A DNA stretch of 64,000 nt from Klebsormidium nitens (GCA_000708835.1 DF236974.1:112626-176625), one strand, 5' to 3'. Numbered from the stretch's first letter, positions 34,660 through 47,442 are shown. Numbers and translations: made by a program. Notes: generated from the letters alone by a model not told the origin.

Positions 34660-35273
34660 GTCTTCGACGCCCAAGCATTTTCCCGACACTCCGTTCCACT
34701 GCTCCCCCTCCTCGTCGAACGTGATCCGGAGGTTCTGGGCGATCACGATCGGGGGCAGCACGGGTCTGAAATGCTCGCCAGGTTCTCCCCGAGCCTCTCC
34801 CCCGAAATCTCTGCCTTCAGCTCAATCAGCGCGCGCGCGTAGGCCAAGTGGGCAGCTGTGTACGCGCCGCTCGTCGTCGTCTCGGCGTGGCGGATGAGCG
34901 CGTCGAGGTGCGGGTACGCGCGCCGCGCGCTGCGGCCGGAGGTGCACACCGCGCACAAGTACCGTCCCCCGGGCGGCTTCGCGTGCCCGGTTCTTGACTG
35001 AAATTCCTGCTCCAGCCTGAGCTTCTCCTCCAGTTGCATGCTGACGTCATTTGCCCCCTGAAAACCTTCCGGCTGGGACGAAGCGTCGCGTAACATTGGC
35101 CTGCGCTCTAGCCCTTCTGTGCGGGGACTTCCGATGACGTCATCTTCCACGCTGCCAGCGTCGACTTCCGTTCCCCCACTGGCTTCGCTCATGCGCTCGT
35201 CTCCCGAGTCTTGGTGGCCGCCGTCCACGAATTCGAAAGCTTCTCCACAAACTAGTTCCCTTTTGGGCGGCAT
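34660..35273 (-). pseudogene. Truncated inverted copy of the XS gene
   Basis: Read on the - strand from an ATG at 35273, this matches the first exon of the + gene at 36183: ASSQPEGFQGANDVSMQ, RTGHAKPPGG, CAVCTSGRSARRAYPHLDALIRHAETTTSGA and AYARAL. A frameshift near 34755 separates the zinc finger part from an XS start (PPIVIAQNL, FDEE..QWNGVSGK), and similarity stops near 34665. It lacks the rest of the XS domain, the coiled coil and the RING. It lies head to head with the intact gene, about 0.9 kb between the start codons. It is probably non-functional as protein, though the finger-only part remains open. Confidence 0.75.
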
Positions 35274-36182
35274 CTGATCCACTCCGGTGCTGCGTTCCAC
35301 GTCTTTCAAAGAGGCGGTTCAAATCGCCCGGAAAAAGCAGCCGCAGAAGCGATTTAAATTCTTTTCCGAAGTCTCAAGAGACGCTTCTTTCCCTTACCCC
35401 TCAGGCGCAACCAGAGTCTCAGCTCCTGCTGCAATTGGCGTCACCTGCTTGGATGATTTGCGCAAGACGGGAGCTTCAATCCAGTCAATCTTGAAGACGA
35501 CGGATGCATCTGAAGATTCACATCTTCAAGTCTTTAAATGTGAGTGGACGTTGTAGCTTTTTCCGGCGAGACGAGCAGAGTGCTTTCTCGGTTGACGTCA
35601 TCTGTTGGCCGACTGCGATGTTGCTGACGATTCCTGGTTGCATGCAGCGATTCTTGTCGTTGTACGTGTCCATCGGGACATGTATCGTACCTGGACTGCG
35701 CGCACACCAGATATTCATGCTGCTTAAGTTCTACCGGGGCGAAGGTTCACTGCATAACTCAGGATGTCGCTATATATAAACCTTCCGTACTTAAGTCATG
35801 CATCGTAAGGCAATCTAAATTTCGCTGGCAGATTGAGGTCTTCGCCCGGCTTAAGCGGACTGACGAAGCTGCCACGTCCTGCATGCTGCATTATCGAGAT
35901 CAGGTTAACCGGTGCAAAGTTGTCAGCGTTACATTACGGGAGCCTACTCCGTGGACAGGAAAGGAAACGCTCGTCATCCAGCGCACGAGACTTGAAGGCC
36001 TTCCTTTCATCCGGTGTTAAGAACTGAAAGCAACTTCAAAGACATGAAGCTGGGACCTGAAGTTGCATTCGCCTCTTTCAGACTCTGTCGAAGCTCCCGT
36101 CTTCCATTGGCTCTTACAATCTTCAGTTCAGGGGGTATAACAGAAGTCGTTATCAAAGCAGAAGCGTAGGGAAAGCAGAGGA
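35274..36182. promoter_or_regulatory. Head-to-head promoter region of XS gene and its broken copy
   Basis: A TATA-box candidate, TATATATAA at 35771-35779, faces the + strand about 400 bp upstream of the XS start codon. No equally good element was seen for the - strand copy. No other gene was seen here. Confidence 0.4.
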
Positions 36183-39100
36183 ATGGGGGAAGGTTCAGGT
36201 TTCTTCTTGGAACCAGGAAGTCAGATTGTGGCTGCGGCTGAGGGTTCCGGGAACGAGGAGCCTCTCGAGATCATGGAACTAGACCTGAATATCGCCCCTG
36301 ATGAGGCTTTCTCCGAACAGTCGCAAGCCCCTTCTTTCAGACATGAGGACCACGCCATTAAGGTGGAGCAAATGCCTTTTAGACCGCTACCAACGTGTGA
36401 AGAAGAACTCTCAGAAGACCAGCGGGACTCCGGGGACGAGGTTAAGAACGAAAACAACGGGCAGGAAAAGATCGGAACCGGCAGGGTGAACGATGGGGAC
36501 ATCGGAGGCCCGCGCCCTGAAAGCTTAGCTTGCAACGGTATCTGCCCCGGCGCTTCTTCGCAGCCGGAAAGGTTTCAGGGCGCAAATGACGTCAGCATGC
36601 AGGTGGAGGCTCCAAAGCCAACCGCCTCACCAGCCTTCGGTCAGGTCACCGACTCGTCCACCGACTTTTCTCTCTTTCCTGAGGAAGACGTAGACAGCTC
36701 AAACTCGGAGGGCTCGGTGGAAGACGACGAGGCACCGGGGCAAGGTAATTCGTACCAGTACTGGGCGGAAAAGCTGGAGCGGGAGTGTGCGACAAGAACT
36801 GGGCACGCGAAGCCGCCCGGGGGAACGTACGGGTGCGCGGTTTGCACCTCTGGCCGCGGCGCGCGGCGCGCGTTCCCGCACCTCGACGCGCTCGTGCGCC
36901 ACGCCGAGACGACGACGAGCGGCGCGCGCGCGGCCGCCCACGTGGCCTACGCGCGCGCGCTGAACGAGCTGAAGGCGAGGCTGTCGGGAGAGAAGCCCGG
37001 GAAGCAGCTGGCGCGGCTCTCTGGCCCGGAAAAGATCGTGAAGCCCCCGATCGTGATCGCCCAGAACTTGCGAACCAAGTTCGACGAGGAGAGGAAGCAG
37101 TGGAACGGAGTGTCGGGGAAAGTGCTCGGGGCGTCCCTCCGGGCAAAAGGGTACGATGTAAAAGACCGGAACGTGAAGGATCTTTGGAACGCCGGGGGCC
37201 ACCGGGGCACCGCTTTTATTCTCTTCGAGGCGACCGAGAGGGGGCTGCTCTGCGCGAAGCAGCTCGCGGAGAGCCAGGAGCAGCGCGGCCGCGGCCGCGT
37301 CGCGTGGGAGCACGCGCGGGCGGCCGGGGCGCGGCCGCGCGAGGAGGACGGCTCGCCGCTCGCGTTCTGTTACCTCGCGACGGCCGACGATATGCGCGCG
37401 CTCGACCCGCGCGCGAAGTCGACCGGGTGGGAGGAAATCGAGCTGCAAACGCTGCTGAAGAATTCTGTACGGGAGAGGGACCAACGGCAGGAACTAGAGC
37501 TGCGGCACGCGAAGGCGCAGAGCGAGCTGCGGGCGGCGGAGGGGAAGAATCGGGAACTAGAGGGAGAGAAAATGGACCTGGCGCGGCAGAACGAGGCGCT
37601 CAGAGGGGAGGTCGAGGCGATCCGTGCGGCAACGGAAGCGGAAAATCAGGCGCACGCGCAGGAGGTGAGATGAGTCGGTGACACCTTATGGGCGTTAGGA
37701 AGCAACGGGTCCCCGGAAATTGGAGATGTTTTGCTAGATCTGAAGGGAAGATTTTACTTCGATGAGATTCCTGATGGGTCCGGAATGCGGAGTACTTCAA
37801 ACAGCATGTCATGAAAGTCTTTTGTGCTGCTCAACCTATTCCGAATCCTGAAGTTGTCGAGCCCAATTTTATAAACGGCTAGATGTTGATCTGAACGGCT
37901 CGAAACCCAGTTTGGTACGTTTTAATGCTGTGCTCCTGCCGCTGCTTGTTTGAAAGCATACATGGACAAGGACAAGCAAATCTTTGTGGTGGAAATTTGA
38001 CGACACGCTAGATTCTAGACGGGCGGACGAATAGACGGGACGGGCGCTGAGTTCAATCGTCTAAAAGCTTGTAGGAGACATAACGTTTCTTGCTGAATGC
38101 GGATTCTGTGGAAGAATAGAAAAACCTTGGTCAGTGTCATCTTTTGGGTTTGAATTTAGTTAATGCAAATGCAGTCTTGACGGGCATTCTGCAGCTACAA
38201 ACACGGTCGTTCTCAGTCGAAACTTCTTCAAATCACCGAGGCCTCCTGATTGACGTGCGCCACGTGTCTCTGTCGGGTCCAGATGCTCCGCCAGGTGGAG
38301 GAGCTGCAGGGCGCGCTCGCGGAGGAGGCGCTCGAAGCGAAGGCGGCCGCGGACGCGGATCGCGCCGACATGAGCCGACGACTGCGGGAGCTCCAGCCGG
38401 GCGGTCAGGAATCCAAGATAGACGAGGCAGGAGACTTCGACAGGTAAGTCTTCGCGGCAACTAAGCCATGCGCATGAATCTGGTTGTGTCATTCAACAAG
38501 CCTTTTCTTTGCGTCATTGCATGAATTCGGCTTAAGCCAGACGAAGAGCATTTTCACTTGATGAGAATGTCTGTGAGCAAGCGGATAGCGGGCAGCTTGC
38601 TCAAATGTTCTCATTTCTGGACTGTTCTGGCAGAGGCGCCTTTCGATCTCAAGTCGTTTTATTGGGACGTTCATCTGATGGATTTTGGAGGGAAGATGCA
38701 GTTTTTAAACTCCTCCAGTCATCGCTGTCCCGCTGGCTCGCACGTCATAATCCGTTGACCAGATGCACTTGCGGCTCGCATCGGCAAGCACTGAATTCGT
38801 TGCCTTCTGCTAAAGGTCTTGTCCCGTATTCGACAAAGCTTCAAGAACTATTCTGCTCATCACCATCACTATGTTCCCAAACCCTAAGCAAACCTTCAGT
38901 AACACATCCGCTTGCGAAAGAGTGCACCTAAGCACAACGCAAAACCAGCTTTTATGCATGGCGACGACCGCTCCCTTCGGTGACGTGCAGTGCCCACGAG
39001 CAGCTGTCAAAGATAGTTGAGGACAGCTTTCAGAAGCTGGACATCGCATACAACGACCAGGAAGTCGCCTCGTTCGTCAGCCTGCGGAGCGCCTTTGATC

Positions 39101-40683
39101 AGACCAGAGTGCAGATGCGAAGGTAAGGCTCCGGGCCGTGCTCGTCGCTGATGTTCAACACGATTCCCGAGCTGGTTCTCTTTAAATTCCTTGCTTGGCT
39201 TCTTCAATTGGACCTTGAGTTGAATCTTTGTTGACCAAGGAACGGTTCAAGAGCGGGTGGTATTCGCTAAAAGAGCATCAGCTGACTTCGAGGTACAATC
39301 TACATGGGCAGGGGTGGATCTCTCTCGATCTGTATGTCGAGAACTCCTCAGGGCTAATCCCCTTTGAGCAAGCTATACTTCTGGCTTTCCGGTTCCCTGT
39401 CAATGCAGGGACTGAGATTCCGGCGGAATCCATTGGTCTTTTTGTCTACGCCTTTTGCCCTGCTTTTGCTCTTTACGCGACGTGGGGGTTCAGATTAATC
39501 CATTTCCAAGTTTTGCAAACTGCAGTGACTTTAGCAACAAGCAAGGGTTTTCGCAACGGAAGACTTTCTGACTAGTCTGAAAACGCATCCGCTTCTTGGC
39601 TCTTTGCAGGGTGCGCGAGGAGAACCGCCGCGCGGTTATGAGGGAATTCGAGCAGAAGCTGCGCGAGGTGGCGGAGCAGGCTGTGCGCGCGCGCGCGGAG
39701 AGCGAGCGGCTTCGGGAGGAGCGGAACGAACTAGACAACCGGAGGAACCAGCAAGGGGTGAGCGGAGGGCACGATCAGTAACCGAAGATGCGCGTCTGGA
39801 GTCTCTTAGGTTAACCGTCTGACCCGACTCGAATCTGTGGTCCGAGATGTTGCTAGGCCTTCGTTGTCCGAGAATAGTCCCAGCCTAGGTCGCGTTCCAG
39901 GTAGGCATGGTCTTGGTTCTGAAGAATTGATTTCTGTTCCAATGTCGAGATTTGCTTCGAACAGAAGTGCGGGTGCTTTCAAGCTTTGTCCAACGAAACC
40001 TTGAATATCCCACGAGAGTGTTGTTTCCGTCAGTCGAGACGCCAGCTGAGGTTTGATCTTCAGCCTAGAAATCATCAAACCATTGAGCTTGATCATGGTC
40101 TGCGACGTGCGCACATGATCAGTAGACAACATTTTTCGGAAAGGTAGGGAAGGTATGAAAGCGGACCGCGCTCCTTTGAGAGCTGCTGAGGCCGGGACGT
40201 TGGCACGTTTTAAACGACAGGGATCCCGAGGTAGACCCCGCGCGTTTGACATAGGAGTTTTGGCTGCTAACTAGGCCGATCACCAGATTCAAGGCTCATC
40301 TTTGACCTTGTTATAAGGCTGGCGACCGCCCGACTCTGGTTATCGAACATAGCACTCTCCAACGGTCAACCTGCCCTTAATGGCCCATACCATCCATAAT
40401 TATGGGCCAGAGCATCCTATCAATGTCGCCCGACCGACGAAGCTTTCGTGTGCAGGCGCCCGAGTGCATCGTGTGCTCCGAGGAGTGGAGCGACAGCGTC
40501 AAGCGGTTCCAGTTCGACTGCGGGCACGCGGTCATCTGCGAGAAATGCTGCGAGAAGTATATCGCGACAGAGGAGGCCAAAATGGGCAAAACTCGCGGCC
40601 GGAAGCAGCACAAGCTCATGTGTCCCATGGGCACCTGCGACCTCCGAAAGAACAAGAGGTTCAAGCCCGCATACCTGGGATGA
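36183..40683 (+). CDS. XS-domain (SGS3-like) protein with C-terminal RING
   Basis: Exons 36183-37664, 38283-38443, 38991-39122, 39610-39757 and 40456-40683 give 716 residues; the ATG is the first in frame. Residues 1-200 are acidic and disordered. A zf-XS-like finger follows (C218-x2-C221, H233, H240), then an XS domain at about 288-412 (IVIAQNL, AGGHRGTAFILFEATERG, the conserved Trp in RVAWEH, and a DD pair at 402-403). Residues 417-641 are a Glu/Arg/Ala-rich coiled coil. Residues 642-716 are a RING (C645, C648, C663, H665, C669, C672, C697, C702). XS proteins such as SGS3 and the FDM family bind double-stranded RNA in tasiRNA production or RNA-directed DNA methylation. The usual partner domain in FDM proteins, XH, is absent and a RING takes its place. 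GC content is very high in exon 1. Confidence 0.82.
40456..40683 (+). other. RING-type exon of the XS gene
   Basis: Seventy-five residues plus stop: CIVC, then CGHAVICEKC and a late CPMGTC pair. The final pair is spaced C-x4-C, unusual for C3HC4. It begins after a phase-0 junction and ends FKPAYLG, like the RING exon at 14982-15176. Confidence 0.85.
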
Positions 40684-41984
40684 CGGAAAGGGTCCGTGTA
40701 AACGCTTAAATTTGGAGACACGAAGTCGAGGAGGGAGAGGACTAAAAGTTGGTCTCAGCTTGTCAACTCTTGCCGCTTTGACAAATCAAGCGCCGACTGC
40801 CGCCTCGAGTGTATGTACGGCTGATCACTGGTGCATGGTAGAGCTCTTGGGCGCCTGGCAGCCGGCGCAGATCGCATAGTGGCACGGACTTTACCTTCCA
40901 GCAAAAGGAACGAATATAAGAGTACTTTAAGTTTTGTTTGATTGCGAAAAGCATACAAATACCCCACAAAATAGGACGACGTGGGCTGATTTAGTGAACA
41001 TCTGTACTGATCGATCAACCGCTTTGAACACGCGTAATGCTTAAGTCAATGTCGTGCTGAATCTGCCGCAGATACAGTCAACCGCCCAAAAATATAGCCC
41101 TTAAGACGCAAACTAGCGAGCCGATGTTGGACTCCGGGACATGCGCCCTATACTCGAGGACGGCTCGTGCCAATCAATGAGCCCCCTTATGACGAGGATG
41201 TTCATGCATGCGCCAATGTCCTGCATTCGTTCGGCCGCCCAATACATACAATCTATCGCTTACACCGTCCACTACGGTTCCCACACAACAATCGATATAC
41301 ATACATACATCACATCTGTACTCAAATGATCGCATGTAGACAGCCTAGATGCACATTACGAATTGAGTTCGCGCGACATCACATGCATGTGCCCTGTTAT
41401 TCATGCAAGCTTACGGTCAAGGCTGGATGCTAGGGACGCTCCACGCAGCGGCTAGGCACGCTCCATGCAGCGGCTCGGCACGCTCCATGCAGCGGCTCTG
41501 GGCCGCTGTGTGCAATTCAAATTGTCCTGAGTGGCCGCATAAAGCCTCTTACCACTAGGAACATGATATTTGTGCCGGCAACTTCAAACATGATTGAAAG
41601 AAGCTGTGTACGGTTGTCTTGAAAGGTGGCATCCTGCTGATCTGAACTCTGATTGTGTCAGCGTGGTAAAGCAGAAGAAACCAAGCTCCTACTTTATGAG
41701 GTTCTGACTAGCTTCGGCCCGGCCGCTGATACGTAAGCAATGGGCACTGTACAGTAGTTGTAGACTGCACCACTTCCGGTTTCTAAAGCAGTTTCTACAG
41801 AATCTAAAATCGGCTACTCTATACAACACCACTAGAACTCTAATCTACCTGCCATGCGAAAGCGGCACGAGAGCGTGGGCCTTCTCAAGGAACACAAGAA
41901 GCATCTCGCATCCTTTTCGAGCTCCCGACAGGTGCTAACACCATGAATTTTGTACAAATCAAAGCCTTGAACGTTCAATGCGCC
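40684..41984. other. Intergenic, convergent 3' ends
   Basis: Spacer between the XS gene stop (+) and the next gene's stop (-). It contains the 22-bp tandem repeat listed below. No gene seen. Confidence 0.4.
41436..41508. repeat. 22-bp tandem repeat, about three copies
   Basis: CACGCTCCATGCAGCGGCTCGG and close variants repeat three times without gap. No coding frame is implied. Confidence 0.8.
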
Positions 41985-43305
41985 CTACTCCGACTTGGGA
42001 GCATCTCGTGAAGGATTTGCAAGGCCTTTCACAGCTAGAAGGGCCAGCCCCACAGAATTCACGCCGAAAATGAGGACAGCAAAGCCCCCGAAACCAGCAA
42101 CCTAGAAGAGACCACGAAAACGGGTATCATCGGCAGAAAATGTCCGATCCTGGGAGTTTAGGCACCTGCCGCATCGATACAAAGTCCTATTCTTTTAGTA
42201 TTCCATCATAGCGAGTGCAATCCAAGAAAGAACAAGCAAGTACGAGACAAGCAAGAGACAAGCAATGCAAGAGGTAAAGCCAACAGGTTTCTTTGAGAGA
42301 CCAGAAACTTCGCCAGTCCTTGTGCCAGAGTGGAGCTGATGAGATCTGCGTTAATGCCATGCGAGGTGACTTACAAAGGTGCAGATTAGAGCATTGACAT
42401 CCCCCTCCAGGTGGAGAGGCGCGTAATGAACGGGCGGGTTCATTGCCAGGTTGAAGTACAGGTCACGAACATAGTAGAAGAGCGCTACAGAGCAGCCGCC
42501 TGCAATCAGGGACCCCGCAAGAGCCTGCAAAGCAAATCAATCAGACATAAGTGATCAAAACGTAGCCCCGCTATGTTGTGGCTTGGGGGCTGCCAGCAAA
42601 AGTTTCGAAGTTCTGATGAAGTCAAGCCCCGTCAACAATGAGAAAAGAGGGTAAGATTCGCCAGTGATGTCAGAGACGGCACAAGCACGATCGATTAGCG
42701 CGTCCAGAAATCTGGTGTCAGCAGCTAGGCCGCATATTCAAAGTGATGTGCTTGACTCAACGTGTCTGACAAATACCTTATCGATGAAAACCTTGTTCTC
42801 GCACAGGATGTCATATTCTGATGCAAAGTAACCACGTTCTACCAGTCACTGGCTCTAAGAAGTCACTTGCCTGGGCGGGGGTGGCCTTCGGCCGACCTCT
42901 TCTCTTCCGGGGAGGGTTGTCAATGTATTTTGGAGGGTCAGGTGGGGGGATCTCATAAGCGTCTCTTGTGAAAGTAGGGCGAACTTCCTCAATTGGCCCC
43001 CCACTGAAATCAAAGTCGTCCATAGAGGCACGTGGCAACCCAGTCCACTTGCGACAGCCGCGACTTGACCACCTTTGCTTTTCACAAGTGCTTTGACGGA
43101 AGGGGCAGCGAGGTGTTGCTCTTGAGCACTGAAACTTTGATGATGATGGCAAGCTGGAAGTCTTCGCGAGATTGCTGAAGCACCACTGTTTGGTGGAATG
43201 CTGTGCAGCCGAGCATTGCCTCCTCGTCACCCGCTGGTTCCTTGCAGTCGGGAATTGCTTCAGAGCATGCGATGCTGTCATGCGCTGGCCTACGGAGAGC
43301 GCCAT
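41985..43305 (-). CDS. Predicted plastid protein with two membrane segments
   Basis: Exons 43305-42867, 42817-42777, 42524-42375 and 42101-41985 give 248 residues with consistent phases. The first ~100 residues are Ser/Arg/Gln-rich and basic, as expected for a plastid transit peptide. Then come an acidic-to-Pro-rich linker (EIPPPDPPKYIDNPP), a basic patch (RKRRGRPK), and two likely membrane helices (ALAGSLIAGGCSVALFYYV and VAGFGGFAVLIFGVNSVGL) separated by a loop ending in Leu-Glu-Gly-Asp-Val. The layout recalls small cyanobacterial-type plastid proteins of the DUF3082 kind, but I cannot confirm that. Exon 1 can end at CAA|GTGACT (used here) or at a perfect GC-type donor AG|GCAAGT four bases earlier; only the former keeps frame with exon 2. 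Confidence 0.65.
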
Positions 43306-44521
43306 CTTAGAGAATCAAGTATCTTAGCAGGAGTTCCTGCTCTATGCAAAGCCTCTAAAGGAGAGACTGTATAATAGATATCCGTATGTGAAAAAGGCGA
43401 ATTGGAACCTGTGCTGCAATTGCACAAGTGGCTTACATGAGCTGGGGGACACAATGCTAGCGGCAGCTCGATGGGCCGCAGAAACCTCGTGCTGTTGATA
43501 TCAGCAGCCTTCACCAGCTAGCAGGTCAAGCCGAGTGGCTTTGCTGCTGCAATCCTGTCGACTTTCCCCCTTCCAGCTCTGAACAGCTTGCGCCCATAAA
43601 GCGCTGGCTATGCAATGCAAAATATCTTTGACAGAACTCATTGAGTCATTCAGGTTGATCAGGAGCTCGAAAAGTGCAAGAACGAAGAACGCGCACAAGG
43701 AGAAGGAAACGGCGCGCAGTTGTCGAGCAACTTCAGCAGCAAGGAAAGTGCGTAGCGAAGTGCCAAGACTTGAATCGCGCGAGGTGGAACTTGTGGGCGT
43801 GCGAAAGTGGCGCGCTAATTTTACAAAGTTGGCACTTTTCAAGCACAGACCTGCTAGCATTTGCCGCTGCGCCAGTAGCTGGGACAAAGCCGCTCAGTGC
43901 TGAATCCCTCAGAAGGTCTTTAAAAGGGTCCACAGGGGCGCTCCGAGGTGCTGTCTCTTTTAGAATTGCGGCACTCGCTGCTTTTCTGCCAGATTGGTGA
44001 GAGGGGGTCACCACATACATTCTCAAATGAGGGCGGAAGCTAATGGAAGTTTCTTGAGGGGGCGTCTGTCGCAAAACTGAGCAGGGGCGCCGTTAGCGCT
44101 GATAGCCGTCACTACAAGAGGTGAGCCAGTTAAGATGTTTTCTTGCTTTTCAATCAGGTGTTGTTGTGGTTGAAGTGGTCTGAAGCTTGCGTATTGTCTC
44201 TAGTGGCAATGCTGTGCGTATGGATATTGATGTGCACCATCCTTGTGTTTCTTTGACACGTCTACAGGTGTACGCCATTGATGACCATTACCAACGTTGC
44301 TGGTGATACTGGTTGAAGCTGTGCAACTCTCTACACAAGGGTTTCAATTGCATTTGCAATTTGCTTCATATATCAAGAACTGGAGAAAGGGCGGCGCTTG
44401 TATGGATGGTTTCTACAGATTGGGTATTCTTTCTCTACAGTCCAGTTGAGTCAATGCTGCCTTTTCATCTGTGTACAGGCTTTCCTGCTGTCTGCCAAGC
44501 CTTCGCTAATCAGGAACGAAG
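43306..44521. promoter_or_regulatory. Divergent promoter region
   Basis: This 1.2-kb interval separates the start of the plastid membrane protein gene (-) from the mTERF gene (+). Open frames in 43500-44080 on both strands lack splice or domain support. I see nothing definite. Confidence 0.4.
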
Positions 44522-47442
44522 ATGTTGTCCACTCCGAAGCTGCCGCAAGCCAGCTTGGCATTGCCGCAAGACTTCAGCAGCAACGCCACCGATTTTAGGG
44601 TTCAGGTCAGATCTAGAGGAGCCGCGCCTTTCCAAAATTTCCAGGGGCAGAGGGCACTGGATAGGAGCTCTTGTTTTCTGAGATTGTTCAGTACACAGGC
44701 TGCCGTGCGAAGACTGCAAGGTAGCGTCCCCATCTCTGCTCAGTCGGGGCTGGGAAAGCCAGCAGGGCCTGCCAGGTGGCACTCGCCAGTTGAGAGCAGG
44801 GAGTGTGGCGCCGATGGCAGAAGGACCGCTGTTTCCAGGAGGAGTTCAGCGGGAGGTGTCCTAGACAGGCCTGCGAGCACAGACGAGGAGCGAGCAGCTG
44901 TGCGGGGGCCCGATTCGAAAGATGGGAGAGGGGGGCGAGAGCAGCACGTTCCAACAGTTCCAACAGTTCCACCTAAGGGGGCCCCTAAGCGGGCGGCAGG
45001 CGCCAGGCCGCAGTTGGCTTTCGCGGGAGGCGTTGACAGGTCGAGGTTGCACAATCTAGGATGTGAGCAAAGCGAGAAGCAGGAGGGAATGTGGCGGGAA
45101 ATAGGGCCGGTACTTGTGAAGCGTAGTGAGAAAGTTCATCAGCAGGGGGCAAGGAGTCCGGCTGTCAAAAAGGTGGTGGAGCTCAGAGGATGGCTTCCGT
45201 CTCCGAAACAGCGGCTTGTCCGGGAAGCGACCGGCAGGACGCAGGGGCCGGACGACCAGGCGGAGCGCCGCTTCGAATTGTCAATAAGTTCTGAGCACCG
45301 CAGGGTTTCGAATGAGAGTTCCGAGAAGAGGCCAAGAACGTCCGAAAGCTTTGAGCGCCGTGCTGGAGCATCCGGGGGAGGAGAGGGGGAGGAAAGCAGC
45401 ATTGATTCCCAGGTGATGGCATTGCGCAAGCGGGGGCTGGCAGCAAAGTTGAATGCTTCGTCGGATGGGCCTAGCACCAGCGGAAGAGCAGGGAGTGCAC
45501 TTCGCAGCGACGCTAGCATGAGCGGTAGAAAGGGGCAGTATGTCGGTGGTGTCTCAGACAAGAGTGTCAGGGGCGGTGGGTTTGAGACTGAGCCTTCGGA
45601 TGACAGCGAGGAGGAAGAGGAGTCGCGGAAGGCGGCGGCGGAGGCGGCGGGGGAGCATATAACGTATGATTCATTGAAGAAAAACGACGTGGACACGGCA
45701 GTAAGGTGAGGCTCATGTCAGCCAGTGCTTGGAGGCACATCTGAAGTGGCCCGGTGTGCCTGGCGACTTCTGAGTGTAGGACAATTAACACTTTAGTGCT
45801 GGCAAACAAGAGATTGGCTCGGCAGTCCGACAAGTTGATTCTGAAGGTTGGTCTGTCGTCACTTTAAATCAGGTGTGTCTGTTGTGGTCTCACGAAGAAG
45901 ATGTCTCCGGGATTTCATGGTCGCCGCTTACGCTTTGGAGTGCGAAGAGGTGCTCAGAATTTGTTTTCTGTAATGTAGCAGTGTGGTTCCAGGATTGCAA
46001 AAGCTATGTCTCTTCCGCAAGCGGTCGCTCAGTCTTCGGTCATCATCATTGACAAACACGTTCGTACCTTCAGTCCGTTCAGACGTTGCTAATGGGCCAT
46101 GTTCGGACCAACTTTTGTAAAACCCGAACGTGAGGATGCTCTCTTCCTGAGGTCCCCCAATAATTAGAACCTGCAAAGTTTCCATCTTTTTGCCGTGTGT
46201 CTTGTGCTCGGTATCTTTCGATCCCCCTCACAGAAGGGCTAGCGTCAGCTGCCCTTCCTCACTTTTTGTTGGACAGGAAGCCCAGCCCCGCGTCTTCCGG
46301 TTGGTTGGAGAGCCTCACTCCGGCCCTCAACCCGTTGGCAGGCTTTCTTACCCCCTGTTCCTGTCTCTGGTTGCTCCAGCCCAACGCAGAATAACACTAC
46401 TTCTGGCCTTCCCAATTGAACTACCTTGTCCTCTCCCGCCTCTAGGATAGAGAAGCGGCTGCTGCGAGACGGGCTTCTCGTTGCCCAAGCGCGCGCGCTG
46501 GCGTTGTACGTCGTAAAGAATGAGATTTCGGGGGGGTACGACGCAGTCGCGCAGCGCCTCTCGTTCCTCGAGGGCCTGCAGGGGTTGAAGCCCAAGCAGG
46601 CTGTGGCGCTTCTCCTGGCGCAGAAACGGACTCTCAAGCGCCCCGTGCACGAGCTCGAGGGGAACGTGGGTTATCTGCTAACCGCGGGGGTTCCGGCTGA
46701 CCAGCTCGGGAACGTGGTCAGGCGCAGCCCGCAGATTCTGCTCACGAGCGTGGCGGCACGGCTCGAGCCGAGCGTGCGGTGCCTGAAGGGGCTGGGGCTA
46801 GACGTGGGAAAGATGGTGGTTAAGAATCCGCGGGTGCTCACGTGCGATCTAGAAGGGCGGGGGCGCGAAGTGATCGAATATCTGCACAGCGTCGGGCTGT
46901 CGCACGAGGAGGTGCAGGCGCTGCTGGAAAAGGACGCGACGCTGCTGACGATGACCCTGGAAACGCTCGCGAAGAAGGTCGAGTTCCTGTTCCGAAAGTG
47001 CGCAACGGTCGAGGCGGCGCTGGATCTGATCAAGTCGTCGCCGCACGCGCTGTACGCGGACGTGGAGCAAGCGGTGAAGCAAGTCGAGATGGTGTTCGCG
47101 ACGTTCGGGTTGGAGGTCGGGGATACCTTCGACTTGTTGATAAAGTGGCCGGCGCTGATGTCGATGACGAAGCGGCCGATGCTGGAGAAGGTGGAGTTCG
47201 TGATCAACGAGCTCGGGTGGAGCGTGAACGACGTCCTTGCGTACCCGCTGTTCTTGAGCTTTAGTTTGGAGAAGAAGCTGCGGCCCCGGTGCGAGAAAGT
47301 GCTGCGCGAGGGGATCGTGATCGCCAAGCCGAACGAGAGCGAGGGGCTCAAGCTGCACACGATGCTCGTGTGCTCGGACGACAACTTTGAGCACTACTTG
47401 AGCGAGATCTGGCCAAATAAGTATCGGCGGGGCCCAGGCTGA
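44522..47442 (+). CDS. mTERF-family organellar protein
   Basis: Two exons, 44522-45705 and 46446-47442, joined in phase (AG|G), give 726 residues. Exon 2 (332 residues) is the mTERF array: repeated helical units with the usual Pro near the end of each motif (VVRRSPQILL, MVVKNPRVLT, LIKSSPHALY, LLIKWPALM, VLAYPLFLSFSLEKKLRPR). mTERF proteins bind nucleic acid in plastids or mitochondria and act in transcription, splicing or ribosome biogenesis. Exon 1 encodes a 394-residue Ser/Arg/Gly/Glu-rich, probably disordered region after a possible transit peptide, ending with an acidic run (SDDSEEEEES). Most plant mTERFs have a much shorter N-terminus. The array could be translated separately if exon 1 belonged to another transcript, but the junction is good (acceptor CCTCTAG). 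Confidence 0.8.

Noticed and set aside
43501-44074. Overlapping open frames on both strands
   Set aside because: No splice structure, no domain, and both strands look equally good; treated as intergenic.
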